This document shows, in pieces, positions 56,092-64,000 of a stretch of 64,000 bases of DNA. Position 1 is the stretch's first letter; each line of letters starts with the position of its first letter. The notes beneath the pieces were generated by a model. The model was not told the DNA's origin. It searched no databases and saw only the letters and a list, made by a program, of their open reading frames with translations. The position numbers and the translations under genes were made by a program. Source of the DNA: Burkholderiales bacterium (GTDB taxonomy: Bacteria > Pseudomonadota > Gammaproteobacteria > Burkholderiales > Ga0077523); contig JAIESW010000024.1 in the NCBI GenBank assembly GCA_019745565.1, positions 250,129-314,128 of the forward strand. Direction: 5' to 3'.

Positions 56092-56653
56092 CGCGCACCG
56101 AAAACGCGAGCTCGGTGTCTCGCTGGTCGAACTGATCCTGTTCATCCTCATCGTGAGCGTCGGCATCGTCGGCATCCTCGGCGTGCTCAACCTCACTGCG
56201 GCACGCAGTTCCGATCCGCTGATCCGCAAGCAGGTGCTCGCCATCGCCGAATCTCTGCTCGAGGAGATCGAGCTGATGCCGTTCACCATCTGCGATCCGA
56301 CCGATGCCAATGCGGCGACGGCGACGAGCACCGCGGGTTGCGCGACGTTGGTGGAGAACCTCGGACCGGAAACCACGGCACTGGGCCTGCAGAGCCGCTA
56401 CAGCACGACGAACCCGTTCAACAACGTCAACGACTACCACGGCTTCTCCATGGCGGGAATCCGCGATCTGTCGAACACCCTGATCCCGGGACTCGGCGCC
56501 TACAGCGCGTCGGTGTCGATCTCGAACGGCGGCCTGGGTATCGCCAACAGTGCCGAGGTGCTGCTGATCGCCGTCACCGTCACCGGGCCGGGCAACGAAT
56601 CGGCCACGCTGCACGGCTATCGCACGCGCTACGCGCCGAACAGCCTGCCATGA
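56078..56653 (+). CDS. mshD: MshD-like minor pilin
   Basis: The 191-residue prepilin has a 13-residue basic leader ending in Gly, then VSLVELILFILIVSVGIVGI with Glu5 (a Val replaces the usual Phe1). It resembles the PilV/GspI group of minor pilins. The end overlaps mshO by 4 nt. Confidence 0.83.
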   Translation: MCTRDAHRKRELGVSLVELILFILIVSVGIVGILGVLNLTAARSSDPLIRKQVLAIAESLLEEIELMPFTICDPTDANAATATSTAGCATLVENLGPETTALGLQSRYSTTNPFNNVNDYHGFSMAGIRDLSNTLIPGLGAYSASVSISNGGLGIANSAEVLLIAVTVTGPGNESATLHGYRTRYAPNSLP

Positions 56654-57465
56654 TCACCCCGCACACATCGGCGCAGCGCGGCTTCACGCTGGTCGAAGCC
56701 GTGGTGGTGATCCTCATCTCGGGCATCGTGTTCGCCGTCGTCGCGATCTTCATCCAGCGACCGGTGCAGGGTTACTTCGACACCACGCGCCGTGCGGCGC
56801 TATCCGATATTGCCGATACCGCCGTGCGCCGCATTACGCGCGACCTGCGCCTCGCGTTGCCGAACAGCGTGCGCGTGAGCGGCAACTACCTCGAGTTCCT
56901 GCTGACCACCGGCGGCGGGCGCTATCGCGCGGAGCAGACCTCGACCGGCACCGGCAACATCCTGGATTTCACGACGCCGGGCGGTGACTCAAGTTTCGAC
57001 GTCATCGGACCGGTGCCGACGCTGGCTGCCGGCAACCAGATCGTGATCTTCAACCTGGGTACCGGGTTCGCGGGTGCCGATGCCTACCAGGCGGCGAGCA
57101 ACAACCGCGCGGCGTACCAGAGCCTCGCCGGCAGCACCATCACGCTGAGCGCCGCCAAGCTCTTTCCGTGGCAATCACCGGGCAAGCGCTTCCACGTGGT
57201 CGAGACCGCCGTGACCTACGAATGCGACACCGCATCCGGCGTCATCCGACGTTACTGGGGGTATGGCATCAACGCAGCCCAGGCCACTCCGCCTGCGGGC
57301 GGCAGCAACGCATTGCTGGCCACCAGTGTGAGCGGCTGCGCGTTCAGCTACAACCCGAACGAACTCAACCAGCGCTACGGCATCGTCACGATCAGCATTG
57401 CGCTCACGCAATCCGGCGAAACCGTCACCGTGCAGGCCCAGTCCCATGTGCCGAACGTGCCTTGA
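56650..57465 (+). CDS. mshO: MshO-like minor pilin
   Basis: The 271-residue prepilin has the leader MITPHTSAQRG and FTLVEAVVVILISGIVFAVV with Glu5, followed by a GspJ/PilW-like globular domain (TRDLRLALPNSVRVSG). The size fits MshO. The end overlaps mshP by 20 nt. Confidence 0.86.
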   Translation: MITPHTSAQRGFTLVEAVVVILISGIVFAVVAIFIQRPVQGYFDTTRRAALSDIADTAVRRITRDLRLALPNSVRVSGNYLEFLLTTGGGRYRAEQTSTGTGNILDFTTPGGDSSFDVIGPVPTLAAGNQIVIFNLGTGFAGADAYQAASNNRAAYQSLAGSTITLSAAKLFPWQSPGKRFHVVETAVTYECDTASGVIRRYWGYGINAAQATPPAGGSNALLATSVSGCAFSYNPNELNQRYGIVTISIALTQSGETVTVQAQSHVPNVP

Positions 57466-57928
57466 ACGCGGCTTCACGCTGGTCACCGCCCTGTTCCTGC
57501 TGGTGGTGCTGGCGTTGCTCGGACTCTTCATCGTGTCCGTGTTCGGGCTGCAGCAATCGTCCCAGGCGCTCGACGTGAGCGGCACGCGCACCTACGCCGG
57601 CGCGCAGGCGGGCATCGAATGGGCGCTCATGCAGGTGCTCGACCCGGACAACAACGATCCGCTGCTGGTGCCGGCGAATCCGCAACCCCCGGCGTGCTTC
57701 GCCACGCAGGCGGTGGCGCTCGGATCGGCGTTCAGCGGCATCACCGTGAGCGTCTCGTGCAGCGTCACTACGACCACCGAGCTGAACCGCAACGTCGCCG
57801 TCTATCTGCTGACGGCGACGGCATCCGCCGGAACCGGCACGGCGTTCCCGATCTCGCGGCAGGTCACGGCCACCGTGTCCCGCTGCACCGATCCGACCGG
57901 CGCGGCGCCGCGCTACTCGTGCCCCTGA
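57446..57928 (+). CDS. mshP: MshP-like minor pilin without Glu5
   Basis: The 160-residue prepilin-like protein has a nine-residue leader MCRTCLERG and FTLVTALFLLVVLALLGLFI. Position 5 is Thr, not Glu, as in GspK-type pilins thought to sit at the fibre tip, where no downstream pilin amine needs neutralising. GAQAGIEWALMQVL also resembles the PilX/GspK region. Confidence 0.83.
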   Translation: MCRTCLERGFTLVTALFLLVVLALLGLFIVSVFGLQQSSQALDVSGTRTYAGAQAGIEWALMQVLDPDNNDPLLVPANPQPPACFATQAVALGSAFSGITVSVSCSVTTTTELNRNVAVYLLTATASAGTGTAFPISRQVTATVSRCTDPTGAAPRYSCP

Positions 57929-57957
57929 TCCGCTCCGAGGCAACCCGGACCGCCATC

Positions 57958-60900
57958 ATGCAACGCACTGATAACGATCTTAGGCGCCGGACGATGCCCT
58001 GGGCGCGAGGCTTCCTCCTCCTGATGCTGGCCCTGGTCGCCGGATCGGCGCACGCGCTGCGCATCGGCTTCCACGAGGCGAGCTCGACGGGCGTCAACGC
58101 GGGGACCGTTACCGTTCCGGTTCCGGCGAACGTGCGCGCCGGCGACGTGATGCTGGCGGTGGTCAACGTCCGCAGCACCAACGCCGTGACCGCGAATGCC
58201 GCGTGGACGGCGATCCGCAACGACACCAGCACCGGCAACAACATGCGCCAGTGGCTCTACTACCGCGTGGTGACGGGGACGGAGCCGGCGAGCTACTCGT
58301 GGACGTTCACCAGCGCCCGGGCCGTGGCCGCCATCGTCGCCTATCGCGGGGTCGACCCGACCACGCCGATCGTGACCAGTGTCGCCCAGGCGAACAACAG
58401 CAGCACGAACATCACCGCGCCCACGGTCAACACCACCGTGGCCAACACGATGCTCGTGAGTTTCTTCGGGACGCGCTACGACACGACCTTCACGGTGCCG
58501 GCCACGATGAACGACCGTGACGACGACACTTCGGGCGGAAACAACGGCGGCGTGTCCTTTGCCGTGGCCGACGAGTTCCGCGCCACGGCCGGACTCACCG
58601 GGACCCGCGTCACGACGGCGGCCGACGCGGCGGTGAACATCGGCCAGAGCGTGGTCCTGCGGCCGAACGCCACGGTGCCGTCGCCCGTGGCCGAGTACCG
58701 CATGGACGAGACTTCGTGGAACGGCACCACGGGCGAGGTGACCGATTCGAGCGGCAACGGCTTGAACGGCACCGCGCTGGGCGGCGCGCAGACCACGACG
58801 ACCAACGCCTACCTGTGCCGCAGCGGCAGTTTCACCGGCAGCCCCACGCGGGTCGATATCCCCTACAACAGCCTGTTCGATATTCGCAGCACGCTCACCG
58901 TGACGGCCTGGATCCGTCCGGGCTCGATTCCCACGGAACTGATGTCGTTCCTGTCGAAGGACACAAACTACGAGTTCCACATCGCCTCGAGCGGCCGGGT
59001 GAACTGGTGGTGGGGCGGCGGCACGCAGGAGCTGTTCTCGCCGAACAACACGGTAGCCGTGAACCAATGGACGTTCGTCGCCTTCGTTTTCACGCGCGGA
59101 GCGCAGACCATGTATGCCGGCGGGCCGAGCACGGCGGCATCGTCGGTGCAGAACGGCACGGACAACACCCAGCTCACGCTCAACGCCAGCAAGCTGCAGA
59201 TCGGCGACGACCAGGACTTCAACGGCGGCACGCGCCGCTGGAATGGCCTGATCGACGAAGTGCGCATCTACGACTACGCGTTGACGCAGGCCGAGGTGGA
59301 AGCGATCAGGACCTCGACCCGGACTTGTCCGACCATCCTCGCCGGCTTCGCGGTGACCTCGTCCGCGACCGCCAGCACCTGTGTGGCACAGAGCGTCGCC
59401 ATCCGCGCCGTCGACTCGCTGGGAAACACCATTCCCAGCTACACCGGGACGGTCAACCTCACCACGTCCATCGGCCGCGGCGGCTGGGCCGCATCCGGCA
59501 CGTCGGGACCGGTCACGGAGAACGGCAACACCAACGACGGGATCGCGAGCTACACGTTCCGAGCGGCGGACAACGGGCAAGCCACCCTCCTGTTGAGCGT
59601 GCAGAGCGCGTCCAATCTCACGGTGACCGCCACCGACAGCGTCATCGTCAGCGCCACCGGGACTTCAGGTTCGATCGCGTTCCGTGACAACGCCTTCGTC
59701 ATCGCCGCCACGGATGCGCTCGCCAACGTGCCGGTGGCTGCCCGTCCCCATGCAATGCAGGTCACGCTCTACCGGCGCGACACGTCGCAGTCGCCAGCCA
59801 ACTGCGCCGTGGCGACGGACTACACGTCGAACCGCACGCTCAAGGCCTGGTACACCGCGGACGTGAGCCATCCGGCGGGCGCCACGGCGCCGTCGATCAA
59901 CGGCGGCGCGGCGTTGGGCACGACCGTGCCCGGCGCGTCCAATCTCACGCTCAATTTCACGGCGGGCGTGGCGACGTTCAATCTCACCACGGCCGATGTC
60001 GGCAAGTACGTGCTCAACCTGCGCGACGACACGCGGACCTATGCCGGGGCCATCGACATCGACGGCAGTTCGCCCACGCTCACGGTCCGGCCGTTCGCGT
60101 TGGCCATCACCGGGGTCCAGAAGGGCGCCACCGTGAATCCGGAAGGCAGCGCCACGAGCGGCAGCCGGTTCATCGTTGCCGGCGACACGTTCTCCGCCAC
60201 CGTGGGCGGTTACCTCTGGGCGGCCGCGGACGACGCCAACAACGACGGGGTACCCGACGCCGGCGTCAACTTCATCAACAACGGCGTGACGCCCCGTTTC
60301 GCGTGGGCCACGACCATCGCGTCCTCCAGCAACGTCACCTACTTCTCCCCCACCGGCGGCGTTCTGGGCGCGCTCGGCGGTACCGCGAGCCTGACGACGG
60401 CCAACTACACGGCAGGGACGGGGACGGCAACCGTTGCCGACCTGCGCTACCCCGAGGTGGGCAGCATCGGACTGACCGCGAGCGTCACGAGCTACCTGAA
60501 CACGGCGGGCGTGGACCTCGTCGGCAATGCGGTCAACGGCACGACCGGCCTGCCCGTCCGGGTGGGGCGCTTCTATCCGAACAACTTCGCGCTGCTGACC
60601 GGGGCCGCGGTCACGCCCTTCTGCGGCAGCGGTGCCACCGGCTTCACCTACATGGACCAGCCGGGGCTCACTCTCAACTTCGCCTTCGAGGCGCGCAACC
60701 TCCTTAACGCGGCGACGGTGAACTACCGGAGCACGGTCTACAACGTGGGGGCCGTCACCTACGCCGCGGAGAACAACGACTCCGGTGTCAACCTGAGTGC
60801 CCGCCTTACCGGCATCCCGGCGGTCAGTTGGACGAACGGGGTCTACAGCGTCAGCACCACCAGCGGATTGTTCAGCCGGCCCACGGTGGCGCCGATTCCG

Positions 60901-61527
60901 GACGGTCCGTATGAGAGCCTGCTGGTCGGGGCCATCGTGACCGACCCCGACGGCGCCCGGGTGGCCACGCCGGACATGAATGCGTCAGCCGTGGGTTGCG
61001 GCGGCGGTTGCGACGCACGAGCCATCAGCACCACGCCGACGCGGATGCGATTCGGCCGGCTGCGCATCGGCAACGCCCTGGGGTCCCCGCCGCTGGCGCT
61101 GCCGATTCCCGTCACGCTGGAGTACTGGAACGGCACCGGTTTCGTCCGGAACTCCCTCGACAGCTGCACCCGGCTGACCAATACCAACGTCGCCTTCGGG
61201 AATTTCCAGAACGGGCTGGCGGCGTGCAACACGTCCGGGACGCCGATCGGTGCGAACGCCATCACGTTCACCGGCGGGCAGGCGACCAATTTCCGTCTGA
61301 GTGCACCGAACTCAAGGGGATCGGTCGATCTGACCGTAAACCTCCGTACGACGGCGAGCGGCAATACCTGCAGCGGCGGCACCTCGTCGGCGGCCACGCC
61401 TGCCAGTCAGGCTTGGCTGCTCGGCAACTGGGGGGCCGCCACCTACGACCAGGTACCAGTCGGGCGCGCGTCGTTCGGTCTGTACTCGAATTCGACCGAC
61501 ATCATCTATCAGCGGGAGCAGTACTAG
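57958..61527 (+). CDS. mshQ: MshQ-like giant pilus-associated protein with LamG-type domain
   Basis: The 1189-residue exported protein has a signal peptide (MPWARGFLLLMLALVAGSAHA, from a second Met at residue 13). Residues 30-230 are a Thr-rich beta domain. Residues about 245-450 look like a LamG/concanavalin-type domain (AEYRMDETSWNG, IDEVRIYDYALTQAEVEAI). Ig-like repeats and a C-terminal domain typical of MshQ (ARAISTTPTRMRFGRLRIG, TYDQVPVGRASFGLY) follow. It is likely an adhesin. The start may be 57958, 57994 or a GTG at 57919. Confidence 0.82.
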   Translation: MQRTDNDLRRRTMPWARGFLLLMLALVAGSAHALRIGFHEASSTGVNAGTVTVPVPANVRAGDVMLAVVNVRSTNAVTANAAWTAIRNDTSTGNNMRQWLYYRVVTGTEPASYSWTFTSARAVAAIVAYRGVDPTTPIVTSVAQANNSSTNITAPTVNTTVANTMLVSFFGTRYDTTFTVPATMNDRDDDTSGGNNGGVSFAVADEFRATAGLTGTRVTTAADAAVNIGQSVVLRPNATVPSPVAEYRMDETSWNGTTGEVTDSSGNGLNGTALGGAQTTTTNAYLCRSGSFTGSPTRVDIPYNSLFDIRSTLTVTAWIRPGSIPTELMSFLSKDTNYEFHIASSGRVNWWWGGGTQELFSPNNTVAVNQWTFVAFVFTRGAQTMYAGGPSTAASSVQNGTDNTQLTLNASKLQIGDDQDFNGGTRRWNGLIDEVRIYDYALTQAEVEAIRTSTRTCPTILAGFAVTSSATASTCVAQSVAIRAVDSLGNTIPSYTGTVNLTTSIGRGGWAASGTSGPVTENGNTNDGIASYTFRAADNGQATLLLSVQSASNLTVTATDSVIVSATGTSGSIAFRDNAFVIAATDALANVPVAARPHAMQVTLYRRDTSQSPANCAVATDYTSNRTLKAWYTADVSHPAGATAPSINGGAALGTTVPGASNLTLNFTAGVATFNLTTADVGKYVLNLRDDTRTYAGAIDIDGSSPTLTVRPFALAITGVQKGATVNPEGSATSGSRFIVAGDTFSATVGGYLWAAADDANNDGVPDAGVNFINNGVTPRFAWATTIASSSNVTYFSPTGGVLGALGGTASLTTANYTAGTGTATVADLRYPEVGSIGLTASVTSYLNTAGVDLVGNAVNGTTGLPVRVGRFYPNNFALLTGAAVTPFCGSGATGFTYMDQPGLTLNFAFEARNLLNAATVNYRSTVYNVGAVTYAAENNDSGVNLSARLTGIPAVSWTNGVYSVSTTSGLFSRPTVAPIPDGPYESLLVGAIVTDPDGARVATPDMNASAVGCGGGCDARAISTTPTRMRFGRLRIGNALGSPPLALPIPVTLEYWNGTGFVRNSLDSCTRLTNTNVAFGNFQNGLAACNTSGTPIGANAITFTGGQATNFRLSAPNSRGSVDLTVNLRTTASGNTCSGGTSSAATPASQAWLLGNWGAATYDQVPVGRASFGLYSNSTDIIYQREQY

Positions 61528-61655
61528 CGGAAGCCGGAGAAGCGGATGGCGGGCGCCTGGGGCCGGAACCGGGGTGACCGGACACAGTCTTGGAGCGTAG
61601 TCCGTCCGGCAGGAAGGATCGCTGTGACCAGGCAGGGATCTTGCTGTTATTTATA

Positions 61656-61683
61656 TTGACCCACAAGGGTTTATTAGTTTAAT
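61656..61683 (+). promoter_or_regulatory. Promoter of the mshI operon
   Basis: TTGACC (61656-61661), a 16-bp spacer and TTTAAT (61678-61683) match the sigma-70 consensus 5/6 and 5/6. The region is unusually AT-rich for this window and lies 32 nt before mshI, so the I-J part probably has its own transcript. Confidence 0.65.
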
Positions 61684-61714
61684 TTCAAGCGAATTCTGCC
61701 TTTTGGGCCGCCCG

Positions 61715-62647
61715 ATGTTGTCCAAATTGAAGAAACCTCGCTCCGCGGCGTGGTGTGCTGTGGCTGTCCATCCACGCCGTGTGGAGCTTGCTCAAGTGAC
61801 CCGTGAGGCCGCCGGCCGTCCACGGGTGCGCCTGTTCGCCTCCATACCGGTGCAAGGCTCCGAACTGGATGCCATGCAGGCGCTGCGGAAGCAGCACCGC
61901 GTCGAGCAGTTCCGCGTGACGACGGTGCTGGAGCCGGGCGAGTACCAGTTGCATCTGGTTGAGGCGCCGAACGTTCCGGAGGCCGAACTCAAGACGGCCA
62001 TGCGCTGGCGGGTCAAGGATCTGCTCGAGTATCCGGCCGAAGCCGCCACGGTTGACGTGCTGCCTGTCCCCGCGGATCGCGGCGGCCGCGGCCGCAGCGT
62101 GTTCGCGGTCACGGCGCGCAACGATCACATCGCGTGGTGCATGAAGCTGTTCGAGGACGCGAAAGTGCCGCTGGAGTGCATCGACATTCCCGAGCTGGCG
62201 CAGCGCAACGTCGCCGCCCTGTTCGAGGAACCGGGCCGGGGGTTGGCCCTGCTCAATTTCACCGATGCCGGTGCGATGCTGACCATCACCAGCGGCGGCG
62301 AGCTCTACGTGGCACGCAGCTTCGAACTTACCGCCGACCAGTTGGAGCGCGCCGGCGGCGACGCTCGCGACGCGCTGCTGGAGCGCGTGGTGCTCGAACT
62401 CCAGCGCTCGCTCGATCACTTCGATCGCCAGTTCGGTGGTGTCCCCGTGGCCCGCCTGCTGATCGCGCCGTTTCCCGGCGCGGCCGCGGTGCGCGAGTAC
62501 CTGGCCGAGAACCTGTACGTGCCGGTCGACCTGCTGGATCTCGCCGAGGTGCTCGACCTGCAGGAAGCGCCTCAGCTCGAAGCGGCCGACGCGCAATCCC
62601 GCGGGCTCCAGATCATCGGTGCCGCCTTGCGCGACGCCAGCGCCTGA
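61715..62647 (+). CDS. mshI: MshI-like (PilM-type) pilus biogenesis protein
   Basis: The 310-residue soluble protein contains VAVHPRRVELAQVTRE, MRWRVKDLLEYPAEAATVDV, IDIPELAQRNVAALF and LTITSGGELYVARSFEL, an actin-like PilM fold. It would bind the cytoplasmic start of the PilN-like protein encoded next. The ATG at 61715 follows an AT-rich promoter. Confidence 0.88.
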   Translation: MLSKLKKPRSAAWCAVAVHPRRVELAQVTREAAGRPRVRLFASIPVQGSELDAMQALRKQHRVEQFRVTTVLEPGEYQLHLVEAPNVPEAELKTAMRWRVKDLLEYPAEAATVDVLPVPADRGGRGRSVFAVTARNDHIAWCMKLFEDAKVPLECIDIPELAQRNVAALFEEPGRGLALLNFTDAGAMLTITSGGELYVARSFELTADQLERAGGDARDALLERVVLELQRSLDHFDRQFGGVPVARLLIAPFPGAAAVREYLAENLYVPVDLLDLAEVLDLQEAPQLEAADAQSRGLQIIGAALRDASA

Positions 62648-62650
62648 ACC

Positions 62651-63307
62651 ATGAGTCACCAGATCAACCTGTTCAATCCGGCGCTGCGCAAGACCGCGGT
62701 CGTGCTGCCGGCGCAGCAGATGCTGCTCGGCTGGTGCGCCGTGGCGGTGCTGGCGCTCGCCTGGTTCGGATGGCAGAACTACGAGGGCGCGCGTCTCAAG
62801 GCCGCGTCGGGCGACAGTGCCGCGCGCCTGCAGCAGCTGCAGGCGGACGTGACGCAGCTCGGGGCCCAACTGGCGGCCCGCAAGCCTTCGCCCGAATTGC
62901 AGGCCAAGTACCACCGCAAGCAGCTCCAGCTGCAGGCACGCGAGGACGTGGTGCAGGTGCTGGACAGCGGCGCCATCGGCAACACCGAGGGCCATGCGAA
63001 CTACCTGCGGGCCTTTGCGCGCCACTCCCTCGACGGCCTGTGGCTGACCGGACTCACGGTGGTGGGTGCCGGCAACGACATCGTCGTGGAGGGCCGCACC
63101 CTCAAGCCGGAACTGGTTCCGGACTACCTAGATCGTCTCGGGCGCGAACCGGTGCTCAAGGGCCATGCGTTCAACCAGTTGCAGATGCGGCGTCCGGCAC
63201 CGCAGCCTCAGGGCGTGGGCAAGCCTCCGCTGGAACCGCGGTTCGTCGAGTTCAGCGTCGCCACGGAAGCCGCGCCGGCTTCGGTCACGCTGGGGGACAA
63301 GCCTTGA
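62651..63307 (+). CDS. PilN-like MSHA biogenesis protein
   Basis: The 218-residue protein begins SHQINLFNPALRK, close to the INLLPW-type start that binds PilM, then has one membrane span (residues 23-43) and a coiled coil before a periplasmic ferredoxin-like domain. It corresponds to the second half of what is sometimes annotated MshI2. It is 3 nt after mshI. Confidence 0.85.
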   Translation: MSHQINLFNPALRKTAVVLPAQQMLLGWCAVAVLALAWFGWQNYEGARLKAASGDSAARLQQLQADVTQLGAQLAARKPSPELQAKYHRKQLQLQAREDVVQVLDSGAIGNTEGHANYLRAFARHSLDGLWLTGLTVVGAGNDIVVEGRTLKPELVPDYLDRLGREPVLKGHAFNQLQMRRPAPQPQGVGKPPLEPRFVEFSVATEAAPASVTLGDKP

Positions 63308-63999
63308 AGCAGACCTGGGCGCGCGCGGCCGCCAAGCTCGACGCAATGAGCTTGCGCGAACGCGCGCTCGTGTTCGCGGCCGGTGCCGCGGTGATCCTGT
63401 TCGCGCTGTGGCTGGTGCTGCTGAAACCGTTGGGGGATCGCAATCGCGAGCTGGCAACGCAGGCGACCACGCAGAAGGAAACCGTCGTCTCGCTGGAAGC
63501 GCAGAAGCGCGAACTGCAGGCGCGCGCGGCTGCGAATCCCGATGCCGAACTGCTGCGGCAGATCGAGGAAGTGAACCGTCAGCTCGTCGCGGTGGACGCG
63601 TCGATCAACGCGATGCAGAGCGGACTGATCCAGCCCGATCGGATGACGGCCCTCGTGAAGGGCGTGGTCGGCCGCGCTCCGCGGCTGCAGCTGGTGGCCA
63701 TGCGGACGCTGCCGCCGACGCCGCTGGTGGAGGCGAAGGCGCATGCCGAGACGGCGAAGGCGGGCGAGTCGAAGCCGCCCGAGACCGATCGCAAGGAAGC
63801 CGGCATCTTCAAGCACGGCATCGAGATCACGCTCGAGGGTCGCTACCTCGACCTGCTGGCCTACGCGGCGCAACTCGAGCGCATGCCGACGCGCGTGATG
63901 TGGAACCGCACACGCATCGATGCGAGCGAGTATCCCCGGGTGACCATGACGCTCACGCTGTACACGCTGAGTCTGGAGCGGACATGGCTCACCATCTGA
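63304..63999 (+). CDS. mshJ: MshJ-like (PilO-type) pilus biogenesis protein
   Basis: The 231-residue protein has a short basic start, one membrane span (residues 21-41), a coiled coil (45-105) and a C-terminal PilO-like domain (GIEITLEGRYLDLLAYAAQL, MTLTLYTLSLER). The TTG start overlaps the previous stop as TTGA. It pairs with the PilN-like protein in the alignment subcomplex. Confidence 0.87.
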   Translation: MKQTWARAAAKLDAMSLRERALVFAAGAAVILFALWLVLLKPLGDRNRELATQATTQKETVVSLEAQKRELQARAAANPDAELLRQIEEVNRQLVAVDASINAMQSGLIQPDRMTALVKGVVGRAPRLQLVAMRTLPPTPLVEAKAHAETAKAGESKPPETDRKEAGIFKHGIEITLEGRYLDLLAYAAQLERMPTRVMWNRTRIDASEYPRVTMTLTLYTLSLERTWLTI

Positions 64000-64000
64000 C
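63984..64000 (+). CDS. mshK: Possible start of mshK, 3' partial
   Basis: An ATG at 63984, inside the mshJ end, opens a frame (MAHHL...) that runs off the window. In MSHA operons mshK follows mshJ, and overlapping starts are usual here. Only five codons are visible. Confidence 0.35.

Overview
The window is GC-rich, densely packed DNA from a Gram-negative bacterium, most likely a betaproteobacterium. The clues are the block dacA/dat/DUF493/lipB/lipA, the order argB/HAD-nucleotidase/slmA, and the group moeB/ctpA/envC/gpmA together with rhodanese/grxC/secB/gpsA/trmL, all arrangements I associate with that class. I cannot name a genus. I saw no rRNA, tRNA, transposase or CRISPR array.

Region 1 (1-31879) is a large surface-polysaccharide island. 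The left part (1-13177) makes and transfers unusual sugars. It holds a phytanoyl-CoA-dioxygenase-like oxygenase (partial), two zinc-finger C-methyltransferase-like proteins, a third methyltransferase, an N-formyltransferase, a WbqC-like protein, a CmcI-like protein, a DegT aminotransferase, an SDR, a two-domain nucleotidyltransferase-sugar kinase whose domains run in the opposite order to HldE, an NTP-sugar transferase and three glycosyltransferases. A 566-bp stretch without a supportable gene follows. Then comes the initiation module wbpV-wbpL-wbpM (13744-17543), which makes and loads a QuiNAc/FucNAc-type first sugar on undecaprenyl phosphate. Next are a WaaE-like transferase, a UDP-GlcA 4-epimerase, an O-antigen ligase, and a core-LPS set: three GT9 enzymes, two GT4 enzymes, two asparagine-synthetase-like amidotransferases, a CgeB-like transferase and an inverted, GC-poor FkbM methyltransferase. 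No Wzx, Wzy, Wzz or ABC exporter is visible here.

Region 2 (31919-33733) is one unusual gene. It encodes an exported trypsin-like protein whose catalytic His and Asp both look replaced by Asn, followed by coiled coils and two TonB/TolA-C-like domains.

Region 3 (33734-50774) is mostly housekeeping: lipoate synthesis, D-alanine aminotransferase and DD-carboxypeptidase, copper chaperone, Hsp20, argB, HAD nucleotidase, slmA, moeB, ctpA, envC, gpmA, a PglL-type oligosaccharyltransferase, rhodanese, grxC, secB, an SH3 protein, gpsA and trmL. GC-rich dispersed repeats with hairpins sit mainly at convergent gene ends.

Region 4 (50916-64000) is an MSHA-type type IV pilus cluster in the order E-G-F-B-A-C-D-O-P-Q, then I-(PilN-like)-J and probably K, running off the right edge. 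MshE has an intact N-terminal MshEN-type c-di-GMP motif, so this pilus is probably controlled by cyclic-di-GMP. The PglL-like ligase 5 kb upstream could join the polysaccharide and pilus systems by glycosylating pilins.

Adjacent genes often overlap by four bases as NTGA (ATGA, GTGA, TTGA, and probably CTGA for envC), suggesting widespread translational coupling.
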